From NCBI GenBank assembly GCA_018399495.1, contig JAGYOG010000016.1:1-49452 (forward strand): a stretch of 49,452 nt of DNA, given 5' to 3'. The position numbers and the translations under genes are program-made. Position 1 is the stretch's first letter. The number at the start of each line of letters is the position of its first letter. This stretch comes from Sphaerochaeta sp. Lineage in GTDB: Bacteria; Spirochaetota; Spirochaetia; Sphaerochaetales; Sphaerochaetaceae. The notes under the pieces were generated by a model. The model was not told where the DNA came from, did no database searches, and worked only from the letters and a program-made list of their open reading frames with translations. This document shows, piece after piece, positions 8,073-15,677 of this stretch.

Positions 8073-9585
8073 ATGCTTCTTCCTCCTCATTGAGCATCAA
8101 AGGCATCTTGATTTGAATTGCTGTTCCCCTTCCTTTTTCAGAGGTCACCTCAAAAATACAACGAGCATCTATCAGCTTCAGTCGGGCGGCGACAGAATAC
8201 AGTCCGATATGCTCTCCAGCTATCGGTGGGTCGAGAAGCTGGGAGCGAATCATTAGCAACGCATCTTCCTCTATCCCCACCCCATCATCCTCGACGAGCA
8301 CATTGAGCATTCCATCGCTCTCTTCCAACGTAAGAGAGACACTACCGGGAAGTTCCTTCGGGCCAAGCCCATGCTTGAAGGCATTCTCCACCAAGGGCTG
8401 AAAGAAAAAGGAAGGAACAAGGGTCTCTGTCAGTACCAGGGAGGGGGAAATATTCCATACAAGCGATACCTTCTCCTTGAAACGGGCTTTGTAGAGACTG
8501 TAATACTCATCCACGATCTGGATCTCCCTGGAGAGAGGGACCAATACCTCATTGTCGGCCAGGGAATATCGGAAGATGCGGCACAGGGAAGAGAGCAAGG
8601 CATCGGTTTTACCTGCTGTCTCTTCCTGGGCGGTATACTTGATCACATTGATGGTATTGAAGAGAAAATGGGGGTTTATCTGGCTTCTTAACAGTTGGAG
8701 TTTCTCTCGTTCAAGAAGGTTCTGCATTGCCAAGGCCTCTGTGTCCTTTCTGTAGATTTCCTTTTCCATCTCATTGTTTGCCGTCAACAATTGTACTTGG
8801 TTCCTCATCGCATGCTTCATCTCATTGAAAGCCCGTGCCATGTCCCCTATCTCATCCTTCCGATGTTCCAGAATTTCCGGCCTGTCATAATCTCCAGCAG
8901 TGATCGCCTTGGAGGATCGTGCCATCTCCTGCACGATAGAAAGAATCCGGATCACTTCCCTGAAAGCAGCGAAGCCAAACAGGAGCATCACCAGTACCGT
9001 CAAGGCGTATACGTTATCGAGCTTCTCATTGAGCCGGATAAGACGGTCGTAGGTAGATTGATTGTCCATAATTGCTCTTTCGATGAGTTGCTGCATATAG
9101 CGATACAGATGGTTCAGACAGAGCTCAAGATCGGAGTAATACAGCTCTGAGGCCTTGTCGATATTGTTCTTGATTAGCTGGTCCTGCACCTGGGAAAGAT
9201 AGAGGCTGCAGTTCTTGTACGTGGTATTCACCGCACTTACAAGAAGGTACTGCTCTACCCCAATACTCGCAATTGATGTATCAATCTTTACAATGTTCTT
9301 ATCTGCTACATCCTTTTCCCTTCTCAAATTGGCAACAAGGGCAGCAACATCTCCAAAATCCCAGCGGTAGGAGGAAAGCAAATCCCGGGTCTGTCCCACA
9401 GAGTTGAGCAGTATGCTGATCGTTTGCACATTCCCTGAACTCTTCTGTATTGGGTCCATTATATAATTCTCTTTATATGCAGAAATGCCCAACTGCAGAA
9501 ATATGCAGAGGACGAAAACGATGAGAAACAGAAATATTCTGTGAAAGAGATTCAGATGAAACCCTTTTATTGTATTTGTTTTCAT
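8047..9585 (-). CDS. Sensor histidine kinase, LytS/YesM type
   Basis: 512 residues. Transmembrane helices at about 12-34 and 190-212 enclose a periplasmic sensing region. A HAMP-like stretch follows (EILEHRKDEIGDMARAFNEM), then a short coiled coil and the His_kinase core. The phosphorylated His is in RSQINPHFLFNTIN, and the ATPase domain has PLVENAFKHG and EDDGVGI. This domain order is standard for YesM kinases, which pair with AraC-type regulators like the one encoded downstream. The gene end overlaps the regulator start. No good Shine-Dalgarno precedes 9585, and a 13-base repeat of the start region lies just upstream. Confidence 0.9.
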   Translation of the reverse strand: MKTNTIKGFHLNLFHRIFLFLIVFVLCIFLQLGISAYKENYIMDPIQKSSGNVQTISILLNSVGQTRDLLSSYRWDFGDVAALVANLRREKDVADKNIVKIDTSIASIGVEQYLLVSAVNTTYKNCSLYLSQVQDQLIKNNIDKASELYYSDLELCLNHLYRYMQQLIERAIMDNQSTYDRLIRLNEKLDNVYALTVLVMLLFGFAAFREVIRILSIVQEMARSSKAITAGDYDRPEILEHRKDEIGDMARAFNEMKHAMRNQVQLLTANNEMEKEIYRKDTEALAMQNLLEREKLQLLRSQINPHFLFNTINVIKYTAQEETAGKTDALLSSLCRIFRYSLADNEVLVPLSREIQIVDEYYSLYKARFKEKVSLVWNISPSLVLTETLVPSFFFQPLVENAFKHGLGPKELPGSVSLTLEESDGMLNVLVEDDGVGIEEDALLMIRSQLLDPPIAGEHIGLYSVAARLKLIDARCIFEVTSEKGRGTAIQIKMPLMLNEEEEAYVQDPDCR

Positions 9586-9601
9586 GTATATTTGTTTTCA
9601 T
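9570..9601 (-). repeat. Short direct repeat at the kinase start
   Basis: ATGAAAACAAATA occurs twice on the minus strand, 16 bases apart, starting at 9601 and 9585. Only the second ATG is in frame with the kinase. The spacing is not a multiple of three. Confidence 0.8.
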
Positions 9602-9650
9602 ACTACCATTCAAAACCCAAAAAGCAAATGAAAGCATCACTCTTTTATGG

Positions 9651-9662
9651 TATAGTACCTCC
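9651..9662 (+). promoter_or_regulatory. Candidate -10 box for a leaderless transcript
   Basis: TATAGT (9651-9656) is followed after six bases by the ATG at 9663, with no Shine-Dalgarno between them. The -35 region is weak. Confidence 0.35.
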
Positions 9663-10181
9663 ATGACCATAGCAGTTATATTGAGTGAGAGCCAATTTAG
9701 GCATTTCCTCATCTTCAATATCCTCAAACGTCTCAAACTCTATAAGAGCCCTGTCATCTTTGCTTCCATACTCACGTTTTCAGGCATCATCAGCTTTGTG
9801 ATGCATAGCGTAGAAGGGGCAGTACTGTTGGGAATCGTCCTTCTCGTGGTAGGGCTGGGAGTGCCAGTTGTATACTTCATCAATTTCTTCTCATCCCTCC
9901 AGAAACAAGTAAAGCAACAGAACCTGGATCCTCCCCGTCTGGTCTATACGTTGCAATTTGCAGAGGATTCAGATGTGCTCAAGGTTTCAAATGACCAGGA
10001 ACAAGCAGCATATCGTTGGAAAGATATCTTTCATGCATATTATGAGAAGGACAGTATCTATCTTTTTATCACGCAAGACAGGGCCTTCCTGCTCCCCTTA
10101 GCATTACTTGAAGACAGTGACGAAGTATGGAAGATTATTGAAAAAAAGCTCGGGGCTGAGCGATGCACCAGAAAGAAGTAA
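9663..10181 (+). CDS. YcxB-like membrane protein of unknown function
   Basis: About 172 residues from the ATG at 9663. The frame is open upstream to 9570, but that extension has no ribosome site and reads poorly. Two adjacent hydrophobic helices lie at about 28-48 and 53-78. A soluble domain follows, with DVLKVSNDQEQAAYRWKDIFHAYYEKDSIYLFITQDRAFLLP, which matches the YcxB-like domain family (also near bacterial PH-like domains). Its role is not known. It is divergent from the kinase gene with about 77 bp between starts and precedes marR. It is probably transcribed separately, because marR has its own promoter. Confidence 0.7.
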   Translation: MTIAVILSESQFRHFLIFNILKRLKLYKSPVIFASILTFSGIISFVMHSVEGAVLLGIVLLVVGLGVPVVYFINFFSSLQKQVKQQNLDPPRLVYTLQFAEDSDVLKVSNDQEQAAYRWKDIFHAYYEKDSIYLFITQDRAFLLPLALLEDSDEVWKIIEKKLGAERCTRKK

Positions 10182-10223
10182 ATGGAGAGACTCCTCGGCA
10201 AACAGATTTACTCGCAACTAATG

Positions 10224-10253
10224 GTTGACAAATCAACTATTTCCTTTACTATA
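10224..10253 (+). promoter_or_regulatory. marR promoter with MarR-type operator
   Basis: GTTGACAAATCAAC (10224-10237) is an inverted repeat with GTTGA/TCAAC arms, like many MarR-family operators. It contains a consensus -35 TTGACA (10225-10230). A -10 of TACTAT or ACTATA follows at 10247-10253 after 16-17 bp. The ATG at 10261 lies only a few bases beyond, with no Shine-Dalgarno. Autorepression is inferred. Confidence 0.6.
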
Positions 10254-10260
10254 TCTTCAT

Positions 10261-10689
10261 ATGAACACCAGTCTTGGGCGCCTTGTCGCCATTCTCCACA
10301 GAAACAACCAAATGTATCTCAACGCTCACTTGAAAGAACATGGCATCACCAGCGCTGAGGTGGGCATCCTTATGAGCCTCTACCGAGAAGAAGGAAGAAC
10401 CCAAGAAGAACTCTCCCAGTGGTTACATATCGACAAGGCAGCAACCACTCGTACGGTGCATACCCTTGAAGAAAAGGGAATCATCGTACGTAAGCACGAT
10501 GAACGAGATCGCAGATGCAACCGCATTTACCTCACCGAGAAAGGAAAAGCACTGGAACCTTCAGTGGTTCCAGTAGTCCGTGGTTGGAGCGAACACATCA
10601 ACAAGCTAGTTGGCAAGGATACCTACAACAGGCTCTGTGGTGACTTGGAATCCATCTTTACAGCACTGAAAGAGGAGCCAGCACAATGA
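10261..10689 (+). CDS. MarR-family transcriptional regulator
   Basis: About 142 residues. The winged helix-turn-helix is visible as ITSAEVGILMSLYREEGRTQEELSQWLHIDKAATTRTVHTLEEKGIIVRKHDERDRRCNRIYLTEKG, with the recognition helix near AATTRTVHTLEEKG and the wing at DERDRRCNR. These dimeric repressors usually respond to small aromatic or toxic compounds. The ATG at 10261 is used because the upstream TTG at 10225 would place the start inside the -35 box. The stop overlaps the MATE gene start (ATGA), so the two are coupled. The likely role is control of the exporter in response to its substrates. Confidence 0.9.
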   Translation: MNTSLGRLVAILHRNNQMYLNAHLKEHGITSAEVGILMSLYREEGRTQEELSQWLHIDKAATTRTVHTLEEKGIIVRKHDERDRRCNRIYLTEKGKALEPSVVPVVRGWSEHINKLVGKDTYNRLCGDLESIFTALKEEPAQ

Positions 10690-12056
10690 GTACCACCACC
10701 CTTGAAAAAGAGAATCCTCTCGGCACCGAGCCAATTTTCAAGCTCCTGGTCCGCTTCAGTGTTCCAGCCATCGTGGGTATGATGGTCAACGCGCTCTACA
10801 ACATTGTTGACAGGATCTACATCGGCAATAGCCCATCCCTTGGAGCTGATGGTATTGCCGGTATTACTATTGTCTTCCCCATCATGATCATCCTGATGGC
10901 AATGGGAGTACTGTTTGGAATTGGTGGGGCAACACTCTTCTCCATCCGTTTAGGACAAAAAGAGAAAGGACAAGCACAGGAAGTGATGGGGAATGCATTT
11001 TTCCTGCTTGTTGCCAGTGGATTCACCTTCCTGGTACTCGGCCAAGTCTTTCTTACCGATATACTCACCCTCTTCGGAGCCAGCGAGCAGGTACTCCCTT
11101 ACGCAACCAGCTATATGCGTATCATCTTCTTTGGAGCAGTGTTCCAAGTCACCAATATGGGGATGAACAACTTCATTCGAGCTGATGGAAACCCGAAGAT
11201 TGCCATGCTCTCAATGTTCCTGGGTGCTGGTACCAATATTGTACTCGATCCGATTTTCATCTATGCATTGGATTGGGGTATGGCAGGAGCTGCCACTGCC
11301 ACGGTTATCAGCCAGATGGTTTCCTTTACCTGGGTACTCTCCTACTTCCTGGGGAAGAGAAGCAGGGTGAAGCTTAAAATGAGTACCATCCGCCCCCGCC
11401 GACATAACACGCTCTTGATTATAAGCCTGGGGTTGCCCGGTTTTGTACTGCAGATAACCAACAGTCTCCTGAACATCATACTCAATAAATCCCTATTGCA
11501 GTATGGAGGGGACCTTGGAATATCAGCCATGGGAATCGTCAACAGCCTGCACACCCTGCTCATCATGCCGGTTATCGGTATCAAGCAAGGAGTACAGCCT
11601 CTGATCAGTTTCAATTTCGGGGCAAAGAAGTATGACAGGGTAAAGGAAGCAACCAAGCTTGGTATCATCAGTTCCACCGCTGTGATCATGGTGGGATACC
11701 TAGCCACCCGATTCTTCCCAACCACCATGGTGGCGATGTTCAACCGCGATCCTGCGCTCCTTGAGCTCGGTACGTTTGCCCTGACACGTTGGTTCCTGCT
11801 TACCCCTCTGGTGGGGTTTCAGATTATTGCAGGAAACTTTTTTCAGGCGATCGGAAAGAGTAGGATTGCACTCCTGCTCACCCTTTCGAGGCAGGGGTTC
11901 TTCCTCATTCCTTCCATCCTACTCTTCTCACACTTCTTTGGATTGCAGGGTATTCTCTATTCAGCACCGGTTTCCGACTTGCTCTCGTCCCTGCTGACCG
12001 CCATCTTCTTCATCCCGGGCATCCGGAACCTTGAGAAGAATGCTCGTGCCATTTAG
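10686..12056 (+). CDS. MATE-family multidrug/toxin exporter
   Basis: 456 residues with about twelve predicted membrane helices in two homologous halves. Typical stretches are PIFKLLVRFSVPAIVGMMVNALYNIVDRIYIG near the N-terminus, GVLFGIGGATLFSIRLGQ, NNFIRADGNPKIAM and GIKQGVQPLISFNFGAKKYDRVKEA in the second half. MATE proteins export cationic drugs or metabolites using a sodium or proton gradient. It is translationally coupled to marR. Its end overlaps the convergent accA by four bases. The substrate is not predictable. Confidence 0.92.
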   Translation: MSTTTLEKENPLGTEPIFKLLVRFSVPAIVGMMVNALYNIVDRIYIGNSPSLGADGIAGITIVFPIMIILMAMGVLFGIGGATLFSIRLGQKEKGQAQEVMGNAFFLLVASGFTFLVLGQVFLTDILTLFGASEQVLPYATSYMRIIFFGAVFQVTNMGMNNFIRADGNPKIAMLSMFLGAGTNIVLDPIFIYALDWGMAGAATATVISQMVSFTWVLSYFLGKRSRVKLKMSTIRPRRHNTLLIISLGLPGFVLQITNSLLNIILNKSLLQYGGDLGISAMGIVNSLHTLLIMPVIGIKQGVQPLISFNFGAKKYDRVKEATKLGIISSTAVIMVGYLATRFFPTTMVAMFNRDPALLELGTFALTRWFLLTPLVGFQIIAGNFFQAIGKSRIALLLTLSRQGFFLIPSILLFSHFFGLQGILYSAPVSDLLSSLLTAIFFIPGIRNLEKNARAI

Positions 12057-12970
12057 CGGAAGCTCTTTGTCTTGGTGAAAACCTCAAGAAGTGGTTGCCA
12101 CCACTCCTTTCCTCCGCTTACTTCCCCGATACCACGGATCTTTTTCAGTCGGTAGCGGACCAAGTGTTCTGGTGGCTTGCTGCAGAGGTTATCAAGGTCA
12201 CGAATAATGGTTTCCTTGATCAACTGAGCCGTTTCCTCCGGACTCTTTTCCTCAATGATGTCATGGATGACCCCGAACTCTTTCAGGTGACGGCTGGTCA
12301 TCTTCATGGCTTCAGCCGCCTCCTGGGCTTTCGATGGGTCACGAAGCAGGATGGAGGCGAATCCCTCGGGGGTAATAACTGAGTAGACTGCGTTCTCCAA
12401 CATGTAAAGCTTGTCACCAATACCGATACCCAAGGCCCCTCCACTACCACCTTCTCCGATGATGAAACAGAGAACAGGAGTCCTCAGTGTTGAGAATACC
12501 TTCAGGTTTTGGGCAATGGCTTCGCCAATTCCCCTCTCCTCACTGCCTAGGCCTGGGTATGCTCCCGGGGTGTCTATGAAACAAACCACCGGGCGGCCGA
12601 ACTTTTCAGCCTGCTTGGCCAAACGCAATGCCTTGCGATATCCTTCAGGATTACTCATCCCATAGTTGCAAGAAACATTCTCCCTGAAATTGGCACCTTT
12701 TCTGTTTCCGATGAAGGTAACAGCCCTGCCACCTACCATCCCGATGCCACCGATCATGGCAGGATCATCACCATAGGTTCGATCCCCATGCAACTCCATG
12801 AACTGGTCGCAGATCATGGTAATGAAGGCCTTTGCACCTGGTCTTCCGCTCTGGCGGGAGAGGAGTACACAATCCCAGGATGATTTTGGTTCGCACTTTT
12901 GGCTGGTACTGAGAATGGATTCAATATGTTCCACCGTTTCTTGCAGTACTGGTTTCTTCTTGTCTGCCAT
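12053..12970 (-). CDS. accA: Acetyl-CoA carboxylase carboxyltransferase subunit alpha
   Basis: 305 residues, close to the usual 310-320. With AccD it transfers the carboxyl group from carboxybiotin to acetyl-CoA, giving malonyl-CoA. Key stretches are ELHGDRTYGDDPAMIGGIG, GRPVVCFIDTPGAYPGLGSEERGIGEAIA and GEGGSGGALGIGIGD, the oxyanion-forming part of the carboxyltransferase fold. The ATG at 12970 has GGAGG upstream. It is the last gene of accB-accC-accD-accA and is convergent with the MATE gene. Confidence 0.95.
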   Translation of the reverse strand: MADKKKPVLQETVEHIESILSTSQKCEPKSSWDCVLLSRQSGRPGAKAFITMICDQFMELHGDRTYGDDPAMIGGIGMVGGRAVTFIGNRKGANFRENVSCNYGMSNPEGYRKALRLAKQAEKFGRPVVCFIDTPGAYPGLGSEERGIGEAIAQNLKVFSTLRTPVLCFIIGEGGSGGALGIGIGDKLYMLENAVYSVITPEGFASILLRDPSKAQEAAEAMKMTSRHLKEFGVIHDIIEEKSPEETAQLIKETIIRDLDNLCSKPPEHLVRYRLKKIRGIGEVSGGKEWWQPLLEVFTKTKSFR

Positions 12971-12973
12971 GGG

Positions 12974-13744
12974 TTAGGCCCTCCTTGTGTGGGTTTCGAT
13001 CAGGAAGGAGAGAGTCTCTCTCAGCTTTTTTCGTTCGACAATTGAATCGATGAAACCTTTCTTAAGCTGGAACTCTGAACGCTGGAACCCTTCTGGGAGT
13101 TTCTCCCCAATGGTTCCTTCTATTACCCTAGGCCCTGCGAATCCAATGATTGCCCCGGGCTCTGCGAGGATTACATCCCCAAGCATGGCAAAGGAGGCTG
13201 TCACTCCGCCGGTGGTTGGGTTGGTCAATACCAGAAAGAGTGGGGTGCAGGTCTCCTCCAAGAGTGCTGCAGCACTGGCGGTCTTTGCCATCTGCATCAG
13301 GCTGAAAATACCTTCCTGCATCCGGGCTCCACCACTTGCAGTAAAAATGACCACTGGATCCCCGTTGAGTGCTCCCTCTATCATGGCTTGCGTTATTTTT
13401 TCTCCCACTACCGAGCCCATACTGCCTCCCATAAAGGCGAAGGACATGATACCGACAACCACAGGTTTTCCCTCAACCGTACAACGGCCAATGGTGGCAG
13501 CGTCACTGAGCGAGGATTTCTTTTGGTTCTCTTTCAGCTTCTCCTCATACCCTGCTAGGGAGATGGGGTTCATCGACTGCATCCCACTACTCATCTCTTT
13601 GAATGAGCCTTCATCCGCAAAAAGGGCAAGTCGTTCTGCAACGGTGAGCGGAAAATGAAAGTTACAATACGGGCAGATCTTATGCTCCCCTACCTGTACA
13701 TCTTTCTGGCACTGGGGGCATCGTTTCAAAACTTCGTTTGACAT
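12974..13744 (-). CDS. accD: Acetyl-CoA carboxylase carboxyltransferase subunit beta
   Basis: 256 residues, on the short side for AccD. The N-terminal zinc ribbon is complete, with CPQC near residue 9 and CPYC near 26. The carboxyltransferase part follows, with GFAFMGGSMGSVVGEKI-like sequence (SFAFMGGSMGSVVGEKITQA), IFTASGGARMQEGIFSLMQMAKT and PTTGGVTASFAMLGD. It works with AccA in the cytoplasm. It is spaced three bases from both accC and accA, consistent with one operon. Confidence 0.95.
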   Translation of the reverse strand: MSNEVLKRCPQCQKDVQVGEHKICPYCNFHFPLTVAERLALFADEGSFKEMSSGMQSMNPISLAGYEEKLKENQKKSSLSDAATIGRCTVEGKPVVVGIMSFAFMGGSMGSVVGEKITQAMIEGALNGDPVVIFTASGGARMQEGIFSLMQMAKTASAAALLEETCTPLFLVLTNPTTGGVTASFAMLGDVILAEPGAIIGFAGPRVIEGTIGEKLPEGFQRSEFQLKKGFIDSIVERKKLRETLSFLIETHTRRA

Positions 13745-13747
13745 CTG

Positions 13748-15072
13748 TTATTTCTCCTGTTCACAAACCTTCTGGTAGAGGTCGGTTGTGAAACGACCAC
13801 TCCTGAACTGTTTGGAGGCGATGAGGCGTTTTTGCTCTTCCAGATTGGTGGTAACCCCTTGGATGTTCACTTCCTCCAAGGCCCTGAGCATTACATCTAT
13901 ACCCTGGTCCCTGTCCGGGGCCCAGATGATGATCTTCGCCACCATTGAGTCGTAGTAGGGACTGAGAATGGATCCTGCCTCAAGATGGGAGTCCACTCGA
14001 ACAAAGGGGCCTGAAGGCAATTGTAGCTGGTTGATTACTCCAGCAGAGAGTGCGTTGATCCTACACTCAAGAGCGTATCCAGAGAGACGGATATCTTTTT
14101 GCTTAAAGGGAAGCTTCTTCCCTTGTGCTATTCTTATTTGGGCCTGGACCAGGTCAAGGGAACTTACCAGCTCACTCACCGGATGCTCAACCTGCAAACG
14201 TGCATTCACCTCCATGAAGTAGTATGCATCGCCTTCAACGAGGAACTCCACGGTTCCAGCACCACGATAGCCTAAATCTTTAAAGAGTCTCACAGAATCA
14301 TGACACATCGCCTTTCTCAGGCCTTCATCAAGGACTGGTGAGGGGCTCTCTTCAAGCAACTTCTGATGGTTTTTCTGTACTGAGCAGTCACGCTCACCTA
14401 GGTGTACCACCCCTCCCTGGCCATCGGCCAAGAGCTGGATTTCCACGTGACGTGGCTGTTCAAGGAACCGCTCCATATGCACCGAGGCATCTCCAAAAAA
14501 GGCAAGAGCCTCTTTTCGGGCAAGCTGCAAGGACTGTTCGAGTTGCTCCTCTTTTCTGACAATACGCATACCTCTTCCCCCACCCCCTGCGGCGGCTTTG
14601 AGGATGATGGGGTAACCGATCTGCTCAGCGGTTTTCTTTGCATCAGCAAAATCTACAAGCGCTTCACTACTGCCTGGGGTAATGGGAATTCCAGCAGCGA
14701 GGGCTGCCTGGCGAGCAGCAACCTTATTGCCTAACAGTGCGATCGTTTTACTTTCAGGACCGATGAATACAAGTCCTGCATTCTCCACCTGCTTTTGCAA
14801 AGTCAGCATTTTCTGAGGAAAACCCACACCGGGGTGGATGGCATCACAACGAAAGTGCGCAAGCCGTAGTAATAATATTCCGTACATTCAGGTAACTTTT
14901 GTCCTCCCGGAGCCTCCCCAATACAAATTGCCTCGTCTGCCGCGAGGGCTGGCATACTCTTGGCATCGGCAGTGGAATAGACAGCAACGGTTTTAATTCC
15001 CAAGTCGCGGCAAGCCCTGATAACCCGTACCGCTATCTCTGCACGATTTGCAACGAGCAGTTTCTTGATCAT
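13748..15072 (-). CDS. accC: Biotin carboxylase subunit of acetyl-CoA carboxylase, frameshifted as sequenced
   Basis: The start ([23 protein letters not shown], 15072) and the rest from about 14800 to 13748 are clearly AccC. The ATP-grasp parts are [14 protein letters not shown] and [12 protein letters not shown], and the expected length of about 440 residues is present. Between about 14910 and 14800 the frame changes. APGGQ is followed by [11 protein letters not shown] in another frame, then [11 protein letters not shown], an out-of-frame stretch equivalent to LSENADFAK, and back to [11 protein letters not shown]. At least four one-base changes, mostly in short runs of A or T, explain this. 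The ATG overlaps the accB stop. All neighbours are intact and AccC is normally essential, so an error in the sequence is the likelier cause. Confidence 0.85.
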
Positions 15073-15524
15073 AGTTTCTTGACCTTGAAAAGGGGCTGGC
15101 CAAATTCCACCAACTGTTCAGGCTTGGCAAGGATTTCCACAATTTCGCAGGAGTAATCACTCTCAAGCTGGTTCATCAGTTTCATTGCCTCAATCGTGCA
15201 GACAACGTCCCCGCTTTCCACTTTACTGCCTACCTGTACATACGGAGGAGCATCAGGGGCTGGGGTCAAGTAGAACGTTCCTACAATGGGACTGTTGATG
15301 GTTTCTACTTCATCAATACTGTCGGCATTGGCCGGTGCTGCTTCCGTTTGTGCTTCCTGAATGCTCTGTTTCATCGCTGTGACAGGTTGGGCAATGGCCT
15401 CGTCTGCAACTGGTCTCTTAAGTTTCAATGAGAAGCGTGAGCAGGAAAACTCAAGCTCGCTTAGGGTACTGGAATCAAATAGGGTAAGGACCTCACGGAG
15501 GTCCATGTGTTCAATACTATCCAT
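15069..15524 (-). CDS. accB: Biotin carboxyl carrier protein of acetyl-CoA carboxylase
   Basis: About 151 residues. The N-terminal region is followed by an Ala/Gln/Glu-rich linker (about 45-70). The biotinyl domain carries the biotin-accepting Lys in EAMKLMNQ (about residue 115). It carries carboxybiotin between AccC and AccAD. The start is taken as ATG 15524 (MDSIEH) because GAGGAA lies six bases upstream. The ATG at 15536 overlaps that ribosome site. It is the first gene of the minus-strand acc operon, and its stop overlaps accC (ATGA). Confidence 0.93.
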   Translation of the reverse strand: MDSIEHMDLREVLTLFDSSTLSELEFSCSRFSLKLKRPVADEAIAQPVTAMKQSIQEAQTEAAPANADSIDEVETINSPIVGTFYLTPAPDAPPYVQVGSKVESGDVVCTIEAMKLMNQLESDYSCEIVEILAKPEQLVEFGQPLFKVKKL

Positions 15525-15551
15525 AGTGTTCCTCATAACAAGATGGGGATA

Positions 15552-15572
15552 GGATGCTTCAAAAGTGCATCC
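15552..15572 (-). other. Hairpin in the acc operon leader
   Basis: GGATGC and GCATCC form a 6-bp stem with a nine-base loop in the transcript leader between the accB promoter and start. There is no T run after it. Its function is unknown. Confidence 0.4.
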
Positions 15573-15583
15573 AGACGAAATTA

Positions 15584-15612
15584 ATCATAACAATAAGGAG
15601 TTATAGTGTCAA
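15584..15612 (-). promoter_or_regulatory. Promoter of the accBCDA operon
   Basis: On the minus strand TTGACA (15607-15612) and TATGAT (15584-15589) are separated by exactly 17 bp, a near-consensus sigma-70 promoter. Its -35 box is one half of a 14-bp palindrome. Confidence 0.7.
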
Positions 15613-15620
15613 TATTGACA
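15607..15620. promoter_or_regulatory. Palindromic operator candidate shared by acc and fab operons
   Basis: TGTCAATATTGACA is a perfect 14-bp palindrome. Three more matched pairs extend it to 15603-15624 with one mismatch. Each half contains a TTGACA, one on each strand, so the -35 boxes of both operons overlap the site. A repressor bound here would shut off both. The regulator is not identified. Confidence 0.55.
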
Positions 15621-15642
15621 TTATTCCGTAAATTGTAATAAT
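15615..15642 (+). promoter_or_regulatory. Promoter of the fab operon
   Basis: TTGACA (15615-15620) is followed by AATAAT (15637-15642) with a 16-bp spacer. fabH begins about 35 bases further on, with a strong ribosome site. Confidence 0.55.
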
Positions 15643-15677
15643 GGTATACCTATGCTATGTACCCAAGGAGGGAGCCA

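Noticed and set aside
12987..13658. Plus-strand open frame of 223 codons
   Set aside because: It is antisense to accD, which is a clear family member with its zinc ribbon and carboxyltransferase motifs.
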